The notes beneath the pieces were generated by a model. It searched no databases, was not told where the DNA came from, and was given only the letters and a program-made list of their open reading frames with translations. The translations under genes and the position numbers were made by a program. From SZUA-309 sp965232595 (GTDB taxonomy: Bacteria > Pseudomonadota > Gammaproteobacteria > Pseudomonadales > Azotimanducaceae): 64,000 nt of DNA. Of the stretch, positions 36,675-45,530 are shown in pieces (position 1 is the stretch's first letter; each line of letters opens with the position of its first letter). Location: contig OZ246983.1 in the NCBI GenBank assembly GCA_965232595.1, positions 1,364,001-1,428,000 on the forward strand, read 5' to 3'.

Positions 36675-38408
36675 ATGAGAACGACCCGACCAGGCCGATT
36701 CAGTCGTCGGCAGATGCTTCGCCGCAGCACTGTCGCTGCCGCCAGCATGGCGGCATACGCAAGCCTGCCCAGCTGGGCGCGCGGCGAGATGACGGGCATC
36801 CGGGCGGATGCGAACAACACGTTTGATCTGGAAGTGAGCGAAAGCCGGCACCACGTTGGGGGCCGTCAGGGCCGGGCCATTCTGATCAACGACCAGCTAC
36901 CGGCACCCCTGCTGCGCTGGCGGGAAGGCGAGCAGGTTACCCTCAACGTGACCAACCGGCTGAAGGAACCGACTTCCATCCATTGGCACGGGCTGCTCCT
37001 GCCTATGGAGATGGATGGCGTTCCGGGCGTCTCGTTTCCTGGTATTCCAGCCGGCGAGACTTTCACTTACCGCTTTCCGGTGCGCCAGGCAGGCACCTAC
37101 TGGTATCACAGCCATTCAGGCCTGCAGGAACAGCTTGGGCACTACGGACCCATCATCATCGAACCGGCTCAGCCTGATCCGGTGCGCTTCGATCGGGAGC
37201 ATGTCGTGGTGCTTTCCGACTGGAGCTTCGAGGATCCGAAGCGAATCGCGGCACGGCTCGGCAAGATGAGCGAGCTCTACAATCATCAGCAGCGAACGCT
37301 GCCGGAGTTTTTCGCCGATGTCCGCCGGGACGGCTGGCCCGCTGCATGGCGTGAGCGTGCCATGTGGGGGCGCATGCGCATGAACCCGACAGACCTCTCT
37401 GATGTCACTGCAGCCACCTACACGTTTCTCATCAACGGCTCGAGCTCCGCGGAAAACTGGACCGGCAGCTTCGAGCCGGGAGAGCGGGTGCGCCTGCGCT
37501 TCATCAACGCCAGCGCCATGACGCTGTTCAACGTCCGAATCCCGGGCGTGGCCATGAACGTTGTCCAGGCTGACGGGCTGAACCTCCAGCCGGTGGAGAC
37601 CGATGAGTTCCAAATCGGCACCGCGGAAACCTACGACGTGGTGATCGAGCCCGACGCCGGCACCTACGCGCTGATCGCTGAGAGCATTGATCGCAGCGGC
37701 CAGGTGCGGGGCACCCTGAGCAGCGAAGGCCGGGCCATCGCTCCGATTCCGGAGCTGCGGGAACGCCCAACCCTGACCATGAAGGACATGGCGCACGGTT
37801 CGGGGACGACGGCTGATGGAGGTCAGGCTCACCATGCTCACCACCACGGCCATCAGGTTGCAGAGCCGCAACGACACGATCACCCAACAGGACCAGGGGT
37901 CGCGGCGCTGGCTGCCAATCCGGTGAATCGGCTGGCCGATCGACCGCTCGGGCTGGAAGCTGTCCCGCACCGGGTTCTGACCTATGGGGATCTTGCCAGC
38001 CTCGATCCCAATCCCGACCAGCGATTGCCGGAACGGGAGCTGGAGCTGCACCTCACCGGCAACATGGAGCGCTACATGTGGTCGTTCGATGGCCGGCGCT
38101 TCTCAGAGGTGGAGTCGCCCATCCACTTCAATCTGGGCGAGCGCCTGCGCTTGACCCTGGTCAACGACACCATGATGAACCACCCGATTCATCTGCACGG
38201 GATGTTCTTCGACGTGGTGAACGGCCAGGGCCCTCACAAACCCAGAAAACACACCATCATCGTCAAGCCCGGCGAGAAGCTGTCTGTCGACGTGACGGCC
38301 GACGCGCCCGGCGACTGGGCCTTTCACTGTCACCTGCTCTACCACATGCACGCCGGCATGATGCAGGTTGTCTCGGTCAGGCGTCGGCCGGAGGAGTCGC
38401 TGACATGA
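36675..38408 (+). CDS. copA: Copper resistance multicopper oxidase CopA (Tat-exported)
   Basis: A periplasmic Cu(I)-oxidising multicopper oxidase. The Tat signal has SRR at 10-12 followed by a hydrophobic stretch. Copper ligands are in IHWHGLLLP, YWYHSHSG, HPIHLHGMFFD and the type 1/2/3 motif HCHLLYHMHAGM near the C-terminus. A His-rich loop (HHAHHHGHQ, about residue 388) probably gathers copper. It has 577 residues, as usual for CopA/PcoA. It overlaps copB by four bases (ATGA) and is controlled by the CsoR operator just upstream. Confidence 0.95.
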   Translation: MRTTRPGRFSRRQMLRRSTVAAASMAAYASLPSWARGEMTGIRADANNTFDLEVSESRHHVGGRQGRAILINDQLPAPLLRWREGEQVTLNVTNRLKEPTSIHWHGLLLPMEMDGVPGVSFPGIPAGETFTYRFPVRQAGTYWYHSHSGLQEQLGHYGPIIIEPAQPDPVRFDREHVVVLSDWSFEDPKRIAARLGKMSELYNHQQRTLPEFFADVRRDGWPAAWRERAMWGRMRMNPTDLSDVTAATYTFLINGSSSAENWTGSFEPGERVRLRFINASAMTLFNVRIPGVAMNVVQADGLNLQPVETDEFQIGTAETYDVVIEPDAGTYALIAESIDRSGQVRGTLSSEGRAIAPIPELRERPTLTMKDMAHGSGTTADGGQAHHAHHHGHQVAEPQRHDHPTGPGVAALAANPVNRLADRPLGLEAVPHRVLTYGDLASLDPNPDQRLPERELELHLTGNMERYMWSFDGRRFSEVESPIHFNLGERLRLTLVNDTMMNHPIHLHGMFFDVVNGQGPHKPRKHTIIVKPGEKLSVDVTADAPGDWAFHCHLLYHMHAGMMQVVSVRRRPEESLT

Positions 38409-39199
38409 GGCAGAAGCTGACCTGGGCGGTGCTCGCTGCCGTGACATTCCTGACTCCGCTATTTGCCGCGGCGCAATCGGACCCGATCGAGTTCGATGAC
38501 GCTCCGGCATACGGCGAGCACGCCGCCGACCACTACTTCGACGCCGGGCAGATGGCCGCCGTGATGGAGGCACAGCGGCACATGCACGGTGCCGCCAGGA
38601 ACTGGATGGTGCTCGGCGAGCGTTTCGAGCTCACAAGCGATGACGAGTTCATCTGGGAGGCAGAGGGCTGGTACGGCGGGCAAATCAACCGACTCTGGCT
38701 TAAGACGGACGGCGAGACGGATGCCAGCAGCGTCGAGGGAGCGGAACTGCAGGCGCTGTACAGCAGGGCGCTGCGACCCCACTGGGATCTGCAGCTGGGC
38801 TTTCGCCACGACTTCGAGCCAACCCCATCACGCAGCCACGCGGTGCTGGCGCTGAAGGGGCTTGCTCCCTATCTGTTCGAAGTCGACGCCGCACTTTTTC
38901 TCTCCGAGAAAGGTGACCTTTCCGGGCGACTGGAAGCGGAGTACGAGCTCCGTCTCAGCCAGCGCCTGTTGCTGCAACCGAGAGCGGAGCTGGACTTCGC
39001 ATTCTCCGGGGACGAGGCGGTCGGAGTTGGCAGCGGGCTCGGCGAGCTGGAACTCGGGCTGCGTCTCCGCTACGAGCTCCGCAAAGACTTCGCTCCTTAC
39101 CTCGGCTACCAGTGGTCGAAGAAGTACGGCCGCACCGCGGAGCTTGCTGATGATCCAACCGCCAGCGGCGCCGTGCTCGGCATCCGCTTCTGGTTCTGA
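38405..39199 (+). CDS. copB: Copper resistance protein B (outer-membrane beta-barrel)
   Basis: The family is an outer-membrane protein acting with CopA in copper tolerance. It has 264 residues. A signal peptide (1-22, ending AAA) is followed by a short His/Met-containing region (HMHGAARNWMV) and a beta-barrel that ends in the aromatic GIRFWF. The N-terminal metal-binding extension rich in Met/His that some CopB proteins have is short here. The start ATG overlaps the copA stop, so translation is coupled. Confidence 0.92.
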   Translation: MRQKLTWAVLAAVTFLTPLFAAAQSDPIEFDDAPAYGEHAADHYFDAGQMAAVMEAQRHMHGAARNWMVLGERFELTSDDEFIWEAEGWYGGQINRLWLKTDGETDASSVEGAELQALYSRALRPHWDLQLGFRHDFEPTPSRSHAVLALKGLAPYLFEVDAALFLSEKGDLSGRLEAEYELRLSQRLLLQPRAELDFAFSGDEAVGVGSGLGELELGLRLRYELRKDFAPYLGYQWSKKYGRTAELADDPTASGAVLGIRFWF

Positions 39200-39426
39200 G
39201 CAGCCATCCGCCTTCTGAAAAACTGCTGACAAATCTTCCGACACTTCTTCTAACAAAGCTGCCAACACTCAACGAACGCGGCCGAAGCGAACAGACCACG
39301 CTCAGGATTGCAGCAAAGCGCCGGAGGCTGCTCAAAACTAATGAAAAAGAACGCTTGATTTGCGAGCAGGGAAGGATTATCCCTGCACTGCGGAACTGAG
39401 CTAACCAACACCGGAGCACGCACACT

Positions 39427-39795
39427 ATGGCAACAGCAAAGAAAGCAGCGAAGAAAAAGGCAGCCAAGAAACGCCCTGCCAAGAAAGCAGCGAAGAAAAA
39501 GGTCGCTAAGAAGAAGACAGTAGCGCGGAAGAAGACCGCCGCGAAGAAGAAGGCACCCGCCAAGAAGAAGGCAGCTAAGAAGAAGGTAGCCAAGAAAAAG
39601 GTCGCTAAGAAAAAAGTTGCCAAGAAGAAGGTAGCAAAGAAGAAGAAGGCGCCTGCAAAGAAGAAGGCTGCCAAGAAAAAAGTTGCGAAGAAAAAGGTCG
39701 CTAAGAAGAAAGTAGCGAAGAAGAAGGTAGCCAAGAAAAAGGTTGCGAAGAAGAAGGCGGCCAAGAAGAAAACGACCGCCAGACGGAAGCGCTAG
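39427..39795 (+). CDS. Histone H1-like, lysine/alanine-repeat DNA-binding protein
   Basis: 122 residues made almost wholly of repeats of AKKK, VAKKK and APAKKK, similar to eukaryotic H1 tails and to bacterial AlgP/HctB/KfrA-like basic proteins. It is expected to coat nucleic acid. The DNA is correspondingly repetitive (aagaag/gctaag units), so copy number may vary between strains. No folded domain is visible. It has its own likely promoter (TTGATT, 17 bases, TATCCC, ending near 39390) and a strong terminator. Confidence 0.8.
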   Translation: MATAKKAAKKKAAKKRPAKKAAKKKVAKKKTVARKKTAAKKKAPAKKKAAKKKVAKKKVAKKKVAKKKVAKKKKAPAKKKAAKKKVAKKKVAKKKVAKKKVAKKKVAKKKAAKKKTTARRKR

Positions 39796-39805
39796 GACCC
39801 GGTTC

Positions 39806-39846
39806 CTCGCCCGGTCGGTTCCAAGCACCGGGCGAGCGTTGTTTCG
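39806..39846 (+). terminator. Intrinsic terminator of the histone-like gene
   Basis: A perfect 10-bp stem CTCGCCCGGT/ACCGGGCGAG with an 11-base loop is followed by CGTTGTTTC, a modest T-run. It begins 11 bases after the stop codon. Confidence 0.7.
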
Positions 39847-39849
39847 GTC

Positions 39850-40608
39850 ATGCAGTTCCGCCGAAACCCGAACGCTTCGCATGCCTCGAACGGCAGGAAG
39901 CCCCTTGCGGGCGCTTCCTGCCGGTTCCTAACCGCCCTGTTGATCCTGTCTCTGTCGGCACACGCCCGCAGCGCAACCACCCTGCACTACGACGCCTACC
40001 TTTCCGGCGTCCCGATCGGTTCAGCGATTGTGGAGATCGAGCTGGACGCTCACACCTATCGGATCTCGGGCGTTGCCTACAGCGAGGGGGTGGCGCACCT
40101 GTTCAGCGACTGGCGCTCGGACTTTCTGGCTGCCGGGAAATTACAGAACGAGGCACCGTTACTTACAGCCTATGCCTACGACGAGCGGGAGAGAAAGAAG
40201 CACCGTGTGCTCTGGCTGTCCAACGGCAGCGTGCGGCACGTGAAAAACGATCAGGTACGGCCAGCACACCCGGTGCGACCCGGCACCGACATCCTTACCG
40301 CGTTTTTTCTACAGGCCGACTGCTGGCCAGAAAAGGTCCTGCATACGGGGCGCTTCAGCTATCGGATGAAGGGCCGACCATCAGGCAAAGCCGACGGTTG
40401 CCACTTCGAAGTGCTGGACGCGGACGGCGACCGGGACCGCTTTTACGCCCGCTTCGGCCTGCACCAGGGGCTCCGGGTGCCGATCGAAGCGAGCACCCGG
40501 GGGATGCTGCGCGGTCGCATCAAGCTGCGCACGACGCCAGCAGACCAGTCCGCGCTGCTGGCGGCAAACCGCGGCCGCAAGGAAGACGCTGCGCGCGAAC
40601 CGGATTGA
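39850..40608 (+). CDS. DUF3108 domain-containing exported protein
   Basis: 252 residues. An N-terminal hydrophobic stretch (about 27-38, LTALLILSLSAHA) with upstream basic residues looks like a signal peptide, so the product is likely periplasmic. The body (LHYDAYLSGVPIGSAIVEIE, YAYDERERKKHRV and PGTDILTAFF) matches the DUF3108 family of unknown function. The start is the ATG after the terminator; the ribosome site is weak. It converges on the aminotransferase gene with only one base between stops. Confidence 0.75.
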   Translation: MQFRRNPNASHASNGRKPLAGASCRFLTALLILSLSAHARSATTLHYDAYLSGVPIGSAIVEIELDAHTYRISGVAYSEGVAHLFSDWRSDFLAAGKLQNEAPLLTAYAYDERERKKHRVLWLSNGSVRHVKNDQVRPAHPVRPGTDILTAFFLQADCWPEKVLHTGRFSYRMKGRPSGKADGCHFEVLDADGDRDRFYARFGLHQGLRVPIEASTRGMLRGRIKLRTTPADQSALLAANRGRKEDAAREPD

Positions 40609-40609
40609 T

Positions 40610-41764
40610 TCAGGCGTTCATCTCTTCGAGCACCTCGGGCAGCGCATCCACATACATCTGAACGTGTTCCAGCTGGCCCATGCTGACCCGGGACCAGTTG
40701 TCGTAGTCGCGGTAGATACCCCTGATCAGCACGTTCCGCTCCGCCATCTTCTGCCGGAACACCTCGGCATTGAGATCACCCAGATCGACGAACATGAAGT
40801 TGGTCGCTGAAGGTAAGGCCGTTAACCCGACCTCGGCCAGCCCTTTGCTCACCATCTCCTTGGCCTCGACGATCCTGGCCTTGGACATCTCCAGAAAGGC
40901 CAGGTCGTTATAGCTGGCAACCGCTGCAGCCAGCCCGCCCTGATTCATGGCGTAGGAGCCGAGCCCGTAATCCAGCACCATCTTCTGCGTGGTCTCAGGC
41001 GAGGCGATGGTGTAGCCAACCCGCATGCCCGCCATGCCGTAGATCTTGGAGAAGGTCCTGGCAATGATCACGTCGTAGCCCTCGCGAACCAGATCAACCA
41101 TGGAGGTGTACTCAGGGTCTTCCGTGATCTCGTTATAAGCCTCATCCACCAGAACCGTCGCCTTCCGCGAAGCCTTTTTGCAGAAAGCACGCAGCGCCTC
41201 ACCATCCAGCACCAGGCCGGTGGGATTGTTGGGGTTGGTTATCTGCACCATCGAGATGTCGTCGCTGAGGGCCGCATACATGGCATCGAGATCGATGGCG
41301 AGGCCGTCGTCTTTCGGCAGCCGCACGATCTCGCCGGCGTGCCGCGTGCCCATCTTCAGCGTGGTGTCCCAGAACAGATCCGGCGCCAGGATGTTTCCCT
41401 GCGCGCCAGCCGCCGTGGCGATGTAGGTCAGGACACCGCTCGAGCCGCTGGACAGCGCGACGTGCTCCGGCGTGACCCTGTGACGCTCTGCGATCATGGC
41501 CTTCAGCATGGGCACCGAAGCCCCGACGTAGTAGGCACCGAGTCGGGTGGCTGCAAACGCCTCCTTGATCGCCGCAGGGCTCGGGCCGTAGGGATTCTCG
41601 TTGGCGTTGAGCTTGGCGACGTTGGCAGCAGGCCCATAGGCAGGTGCTTTCGCGGCACCCGCAGACGAGACAGCGGCCGCCGGCGCGAGCAGCGCAGCCC
41701 CGCTGGCTGCTCCAGCTGCAGCAACGCTGCTGCCGAGAAAGTGACGACGGGAAAGTGATGACAT
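40610..41764 (-). CDS. Tat-exported HisC-like pyridoxal-phosphate aminotransferase (copy 1)
   Basis: Class II, histidinol-phosphate aminotransferase-like enzyme of 384 residues. The twin-arginine signal is SRRHFLGSSVAAAG (residues 5-18), which would carry the folded PLP enzyme to the periplasm. The PLP core is intact: NPNNPTG, DEAYNEI, and the Schiff-base lysine in SKIYGMAGMRVGY. Substrate unknown. The next gene upstream, 11 bases away, is a TauE/SafE exporter, and a second very similar aminotransferase follows. Unlike HisC, no histidine genes are nearby. Confidence 0.88.
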   Translation of the reverse strand: MSSLSRRHFLGSSVAAAGAASGAALLAPAAAVSSAGAAKAPAYGPAANVAKLNANENPYGPSPAAIKEAFAATRLGAYYVGASVPMLKAMIAERHRVTPEHVALSSGSSGVLTYIATAAGAQGNILAPDLFWDTTLKMGTRHAGEIVRLPKDDGLAIDLDAMYAALSDDISMVQITNPNNPTGLVLDGEALRAFCKKASRKATVLVDEAYNEITEDPEYTSMVDLVREGYDVIIARTFSKIYGMAGMRVGYTIASPETTQKMVLDYGLGSYAMNQGGLAAAVASYNDLAFLEMSKARIVEAKEMVSKGLAEVGLTALPSATNFMFVDLGDLNAEVFRQKMAERNVLIRGIYRDYDNWSRVSMGQLEHVQMYVDALPEVLEEMNA

Positions 41765-41775
41765 GAGAAGCCCCC

Positions 41776-42609
41776 TCAGACAGTGATTGACTTGTAGAAC
41801 ATGGTTGCGGCGACGAAGATCAGGTAGAAACCGAACAGACGTTTCAACCGCAGCTCGTCCAGGCTGTGCGCCCAGTTGGCGCCAATGGGCGCGGTGAAGA
41901 TGGACAGCGCGCTGATCGCGAGCAGCGCCGGGATGTTGATGTAGCCGAGCGAGCCGAACGGCAAACCCTCGACGCCGAGACCTAAAACAAGGAAGCCAAC
42001 GGTTCCGGGCACGGCGATGATGAAGCCCACACCCGCGGCCGTGGCGACTGCCTGATGAACCGGCCGGTTGCACATCACCATGGTGATCACCGTAACGGTT
42101 CCGCCGCCGATGCCCAGCAGCGCCGAGAAGCCGCCGAGCGCCGATGCCAACCCCGCCCGGGCCACACCGGTCGGCATGTTCAGCGCCGGAATGCTGCGCT
42201 TGAAGAAATTGGGGAAGAGAAAATACAACGAGTAGGCAAACACGCCGATGGCGAACACCATGAACAGGCTGCGGCCATCGACGACGGCGGCAACGTAGAG
42301 ACCGACGCCCACACCCATGATCAGCCAGATCGACCAGTCTTTGAGCACGCCGAAATCCACTGCGCCTTTCGAGCGATGCACCTGCACCGATCGTGCGGAG
42401 GAAACGATGATGGACGCCAGAGAGGTGCCGATCGCCACGTAGATCAGCTCGGAGCCGGCTTCGCTGAACAGCGGGAATACGGCGAGCAGCGCCGGGACGA
42501 CCACAAATCCCCCGCCGATGCCAAACAGGCCGGCAGTGATGCCCGCAACCGCCCCGGCTGCGCACATGGCGATGATCAACCCCAGCACTTCAGGTTGAAG
42601 CACTTCCAT
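41776..42609 (-). CDS. TauE/SafE (TSUP) family sulfite/anion exporter
   Basis: 277 residues with about eight membrane helices arranged as two homologous halves, each opening with GGGF/GGGT-type loops (FGIGGGFVVVPAL and LGIGGGTVTVITM). The family exports sulfite, sulfoacetate or other organosulfur anions. It is sandwiched between the two Tat aminotransferase genes on the same strand, suggesting a shared pathway, possibly of an amino-sulfonate; that is inference. Confidence 0.85.
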   Translation of the reverse strand: MEVLQPEVLGLIIAMCAAGAVAGITAGLFGIGGGFVVVPALLAVFPLFSEAGSELIYVAIGTSLASIIVSSARSVQVHRSKGAVDFGVLKDWSIWLIMGVGVGLYVAAVVDGRSLFMVFAIGVFAYSLYFLFPNFFKRSIPALNMPTGVARAGLASALGGFSALLGIGGGTVTVITMVMCNRPVHQAVATAAGVGFIIAVPGTVGFLVLGLGVEGLPFGSLGYINIPALLAISALSIFTAPIGANWAHSLDELRLKRLFGFYLIFVAATMFYKSITV

Positions 42610-42816
42610 CGGGTACGACTTAAACGAATGAACTTATAGCCCGATGAAATACAAGTTCCATGCCACGGCCATCGCGGCCGCCAGATCGCGCCTCTACGCG
42701 CTCAACGGCACCTCGACAGCCTTTCGCCTGGCTTTCGCCTACCTGTATTGGTGCGCCTGCACCGTCCTGGTGACCCCTATTGGGGCGGATTCAAGATTGA
42801 GAGGCGCAACCAGCGC

Positions 42817-43962
42817 TCAGGCGTTGAGCGCCTCGAGCACCGACGGCAGTGCGTCCACATACATCTGCACATGCTCGAGCCGGCCCATGCTGACCCGGGA
42901 GAAGTTGTGGTAATCCCGGTAAACGCCGCGAACCATGACGTTGCGCGCCGCCATCTGCTCCTGGAAGTCGTTTGCGTTCAGATTGCCCAGGTCGACGAAC
43001 AGAAAGTTGGTCGCCGACGGCAGAGCGCTCAGCCCGTTGGCCCGCAGACCTTCTTCGATCATCTCCCGGCCTTCGAAGATCTTGGCCCGGGACATCTCCA
43101 GGAAGCCCTGATCGTTGTAGCTGGCAACCGCCGCCGCCATGCCCGCCTGATTGAGGGTGTAGTCACCCATCCCGTAGCTTTCGATGAGCGCGGTGTTCTC
43201 TTCCGAAGCGATGGTGTAGCCGACCCGCATGCCTGCCATGCCATAGATCTTCGAGAACGTTCTGGCGATGATCACATCGTGGCCTTCCCGGACCAGATCC
43301 ACCATCGAGTAGTACTCAGGCCGATCGGTCAGCTCGTTGTAGGCCTCATCCACCAGCACGGTCGTCTTTTTCGCCGCCCGACGCGTAAAGGCGCGAAGCT
43401 CCTCACCATCGAGCAGCAGGCTGGTGGGGTTGTTTGGGTTGGTGACGTGAACGAGGGCGATGTCCTCGGTAATGGCCTTCTCCATCGCCGCCAGGTCGAT
43501 GGCGAGCGATGCGGTCTTCGGCAATCGGACGATCTCGCCGCTCTGCCGGGTGCCACGACGAACCGTCGAGTCCCAGAAGAGATCCGGCGTCAGGATGTTG
43601 CCGCGCTGACCGGCAGCCGTGGCGATGAACGTGAGCACGGCACTGGAACCGTTGGCCAGGGCCACCTGCTCGGGCGTGACGCCGTTGCGCTCCGCGATCA
43701 TGGCCTTGAGACGGCGCACCGTGTCCCAGACGTAGTAGGCGCCACCATCGCGAACCGCCTCGAAGGCAGCCTGCATGGCAGCGGGGCTCGGGCCGTAGGG
43801 GTTCTCGTTGGCATTGAGCTTGGCCACATGGGCTGCCGGGCCGTAAGCAGGACCGTTTGCTGACGCGCCTGCCGCGGCGAGCGAAATGCCCGGCCCGGCG
43901 GCCATCAGGCCCGTTGCGGCAGCGCTGCTGCCCAGAAACAATCGGCGTGATAGGTCTTTCAT
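42817..43962 (-). CDS. Tat-exported HisC-like pyridoxal-phosphate aminotransferase (copy 2)
   Basis: 381 residues, closely similar to the 40610-41764 product throughout (for example the shared ARTFSKIYGMAGMRVGYTIA and GRLEHVQMYVDALP). It also has a Tat signal (SRRLFLGSSAAATG, residues 4-17 from the ATG at 43962) and an intact PLP site (NPNNPT, DEAYNEL, the same lysine motif). GGGGAG lies 8 bases before the ATG; the longer reading adds six residues. The 207-base spacer to the exporter contains no recognisable gene. It looks like an old tandem duplication. Confidence 0.88.
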   Translation of the reverse strand: MKDLSRRLFLGSSAAATGLMAAGPGISLAAAGASANGPAYGPAAHVAKLNANENPYGPSPAAMQAAFEAVRDGGAYYVWDTVRRLKAMIAERNGVTPEQVALANGSSAVLTFIATAAGQRGNILTPDLFWDSTVRRGTRQSGEIVRLPKTASLAIDLAAMEKAITEDIALVHVTNPNNPTSLLLDGEELRAFTRRAAKKTTVLVDEAYNELTDRPEYYSMVDLVREGHDVIIARTFSKIYGMAGMRVGYTIASEENTALIESYGMGDYTLNQAGMAAAVASYNDQGFLEMSRAKIFEGREMIEEGLRANGLSALPSATNFLFVDLGNLNANDFQEQMAARNVMVRGVYRDYHNFSRVSMGRLEHVQMYVDALPSVLEALNA

Positions 43963-44042
43963 AACGCTCCCCTCGAGCACATCTCTCTAGCAACCCCCAT
44001 AGAAACCCTTTGCTCCGCGAAATGCCAGCCGGCGTCGCTCCC

Positions 44043-45146
44043 TCAGCCGGTCTCGTAGAAGAGCACACCACGGCGATCCCGATGACTCTCCGCCAGCCCC
44101 GCGTGGCGTAGATGCTCCAGGTGCGCATAGGTCTCACTTTCGGCCATGGACCCCCAACTGCGGGGCCGGAACAGCTGCTGCGAGTACTCCTTGACGCTGG
44201 CCGGGCGGCCGAAGCCCCGGGAGATCTCATGGATCTTATCCAGCCGCTCATGGTGGTGTGCTTTGATATCTTCGGCACGGCCCTTGAGGTCGCTGAACGG
44301 ATGACCATGAGCAGGCAGCACCTGCTCGATGCCCGGCAGCTCGCCGACCCGGTCCAGCGAGTAAAAGAACGACAGCAGCGGGTCCTCCGAGCTGGAAATG
44401 CCGGAGATGTGCGGGGTGATGGTGGGCAACACATGGTCACCGGCAATGAACACGCCGGCTTCCGGATCGTGCAGACAGAAGTGATCCGGCGTGTGGCCCG
44501 GCGTGTGCAGCACGAACATCTCCCGTCCGGCCAGATGAATCAGATCACCCTGCTCGACCGGATGGGTCACCTCGGGCACGTTCATGCCGCGACCCAGCAT
44601 GCGGAACACCCGATAGAGCAGCCGCCGGCTGAGCGGTGGCCTCGGCGTCTCCCCGCCCCAGGGGGAGGGTCCACCCCACCACCCGCCCATATCCGACGAG
44701 CCGTGGCTGTGCGAGTGTTCCGGTTCGGCTGGCGCCTCGGCGTCCTGCTGTGCCTCCAGGTCGTTGAGCGAAACCTCCGGCTGGTTCTCGACGATGGACT
44801 TGGCCAGGCCAAACCGGAAGCTGCGGTGCGCAACCACCGTTGACCCGTACTCCTTCGCGAAGCGCTGCGCGCCCCCGAAGTGGTCCGGGTGCGAGTGGGT
44901 GATCAGCACCGTGTGCACGTCTTTCGGTTTCAGCTCCGCTTGCCTGAGCCGGTCCTGAATCGCCTGCCAGGTCCAGGGTCCGGGCAGGCCAGGATCGATC
45001 ACGGCGGCACCGTTCTCATCCAGCAGGGCATACATGTTGACGTGACCCAGCCCTGGCATACGGATGGGCAACTGCATCCGCAGAATGTTCGGCGCAACTT
45101 CTGTGACTTCGGTTTTTGCAACTTCCTGTTCCTGACGATGCGCCAT
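44043..45146 (-). CDS. MBL-fold metallo-hydrolase
   Basis: 367 residues. The metal motif HSHPDH is at 84-89, with further ligand histidines in LHTPGHTPDHFC and GDHVLP, and the H in LPAHGHPF. A His/Gly/Trp-rich insert (about 142-168, EHSHSHGSSDMGGWWGG) sits before the second half. The C-terminal helical extension (about 290-367) resembles LACTB2/GloB-like family members. Substrate not evident. A clear AAGG ribosome site precedes the ATG. It lies 17 bases downstream of the cupin gene in the aqpZ-cupin-MBL group. Confidence 0.82.
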   Translation of the reverse strand: MAHRQEQEVAKTEVTEVAPNILRMQLPIRMPGLGHVNMYALLDENGAAVIDPGLPGPWTWQAIQDRLRQAELKPKDVHTVLITHSHPDHFGGAQRFAKEYGSTVVAHRSFRFGLAKSIVENQPEVSLNDLEAQQDAEAPAEPEHSHSHGSSDMGGWWGGPSPWGGETPRPPLSRRLLYRVFRMLGRGMNVPEVTHPVEQGDLIHLAGREMFVLHTPGHTPDHFCLHDPEAGVFIAGDHVLPTITPHISGISSSEDPLLSFFYSLDRVGELPGIEQVLPAHGHPFSDLKGRAEDIKAHHHERLDKIHEISRGFGRPASVKEYSQQLFRPRSWGSMAESETYAHLEHLRHAGLAESHRDRRGVLFYETG

Positions 45147-45163
45147 ATGCCTACCTTCTGTTG

Positions 45164-45517
45164 TTACCAGTGACCGTCCACGAGCACCGCTTCGCCATCA
45201 CCGGGCCAGGGCGGCAGGGTGACGGCCACCACCTTCAGCGGCGCGTCGCCGCTGACCCGAACCTGGAACGCGCAGCGTGCCTCCAGGGCGACCGCATCCC
45301 CCTCCTGCAGAGGGCGCAATTCAGCGTCGCCGGATTCCGGCGCCCGCCAGAGCTCTGCCGCGCCGGACAGGACGTACCAGAGCTCTTCCACCTGTTTGTG
45401 CCGGACCGCCTTGCTGATGCTTCCCGCGGCGAAGGTGAAGCGAGCCAGGCTGCCGCCGCTGACCCGCCCCAGCCGCTCGACTGTCGAGCCATCCGGCGCG
45501 ATCTCAACGCCGCTCAC
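45164..45517 (-). CDS. Cupin domain-containing protein
   Basis: A single cupin barrel of 117 residues from the GTG at 45517. Motif 1 is approximated by HKQVEELWYVLSG (ligand His and Glu) and motif 2 by LQEGDAVAL. The C-terminus ends PPWPGDGEAVLVDG, a common tail in small cupins. The start is not certain; the only in-frame GTG, ATG or TTG downstream of the aqpZ stop is this one. Function unknown; it lies between aqpZ and the MBL hydrolase. Confidence 0.7.
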   Translation of the reverse strand: MSGVEIAPDGSTVERLGRVSGGSLARFTFAAGSISKAVRHKQVEELWYVLSGAAELWRAPESGDAELRPLQEGDAVALEARCAFQVRVSGDAPLKVVAVTLPPWPGDGEAVLVDGHW

Positions 45518-45530
45518 CGCGAGCTGCCGA

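Noticed and set aside
38078..38404. Upstream extension of the copB frame
   Set aside because: It lies fully within copA in another phase; the true start is the ATG overlapping the copA stop.
42610..42816. Possible small gene between the exporter and aminotransferase copy 2
   Set aside because: Open frames here are shadows or extend into neighbours. Only a short direct repeat (CTTTCGCCT twice, near 42722) is seen.
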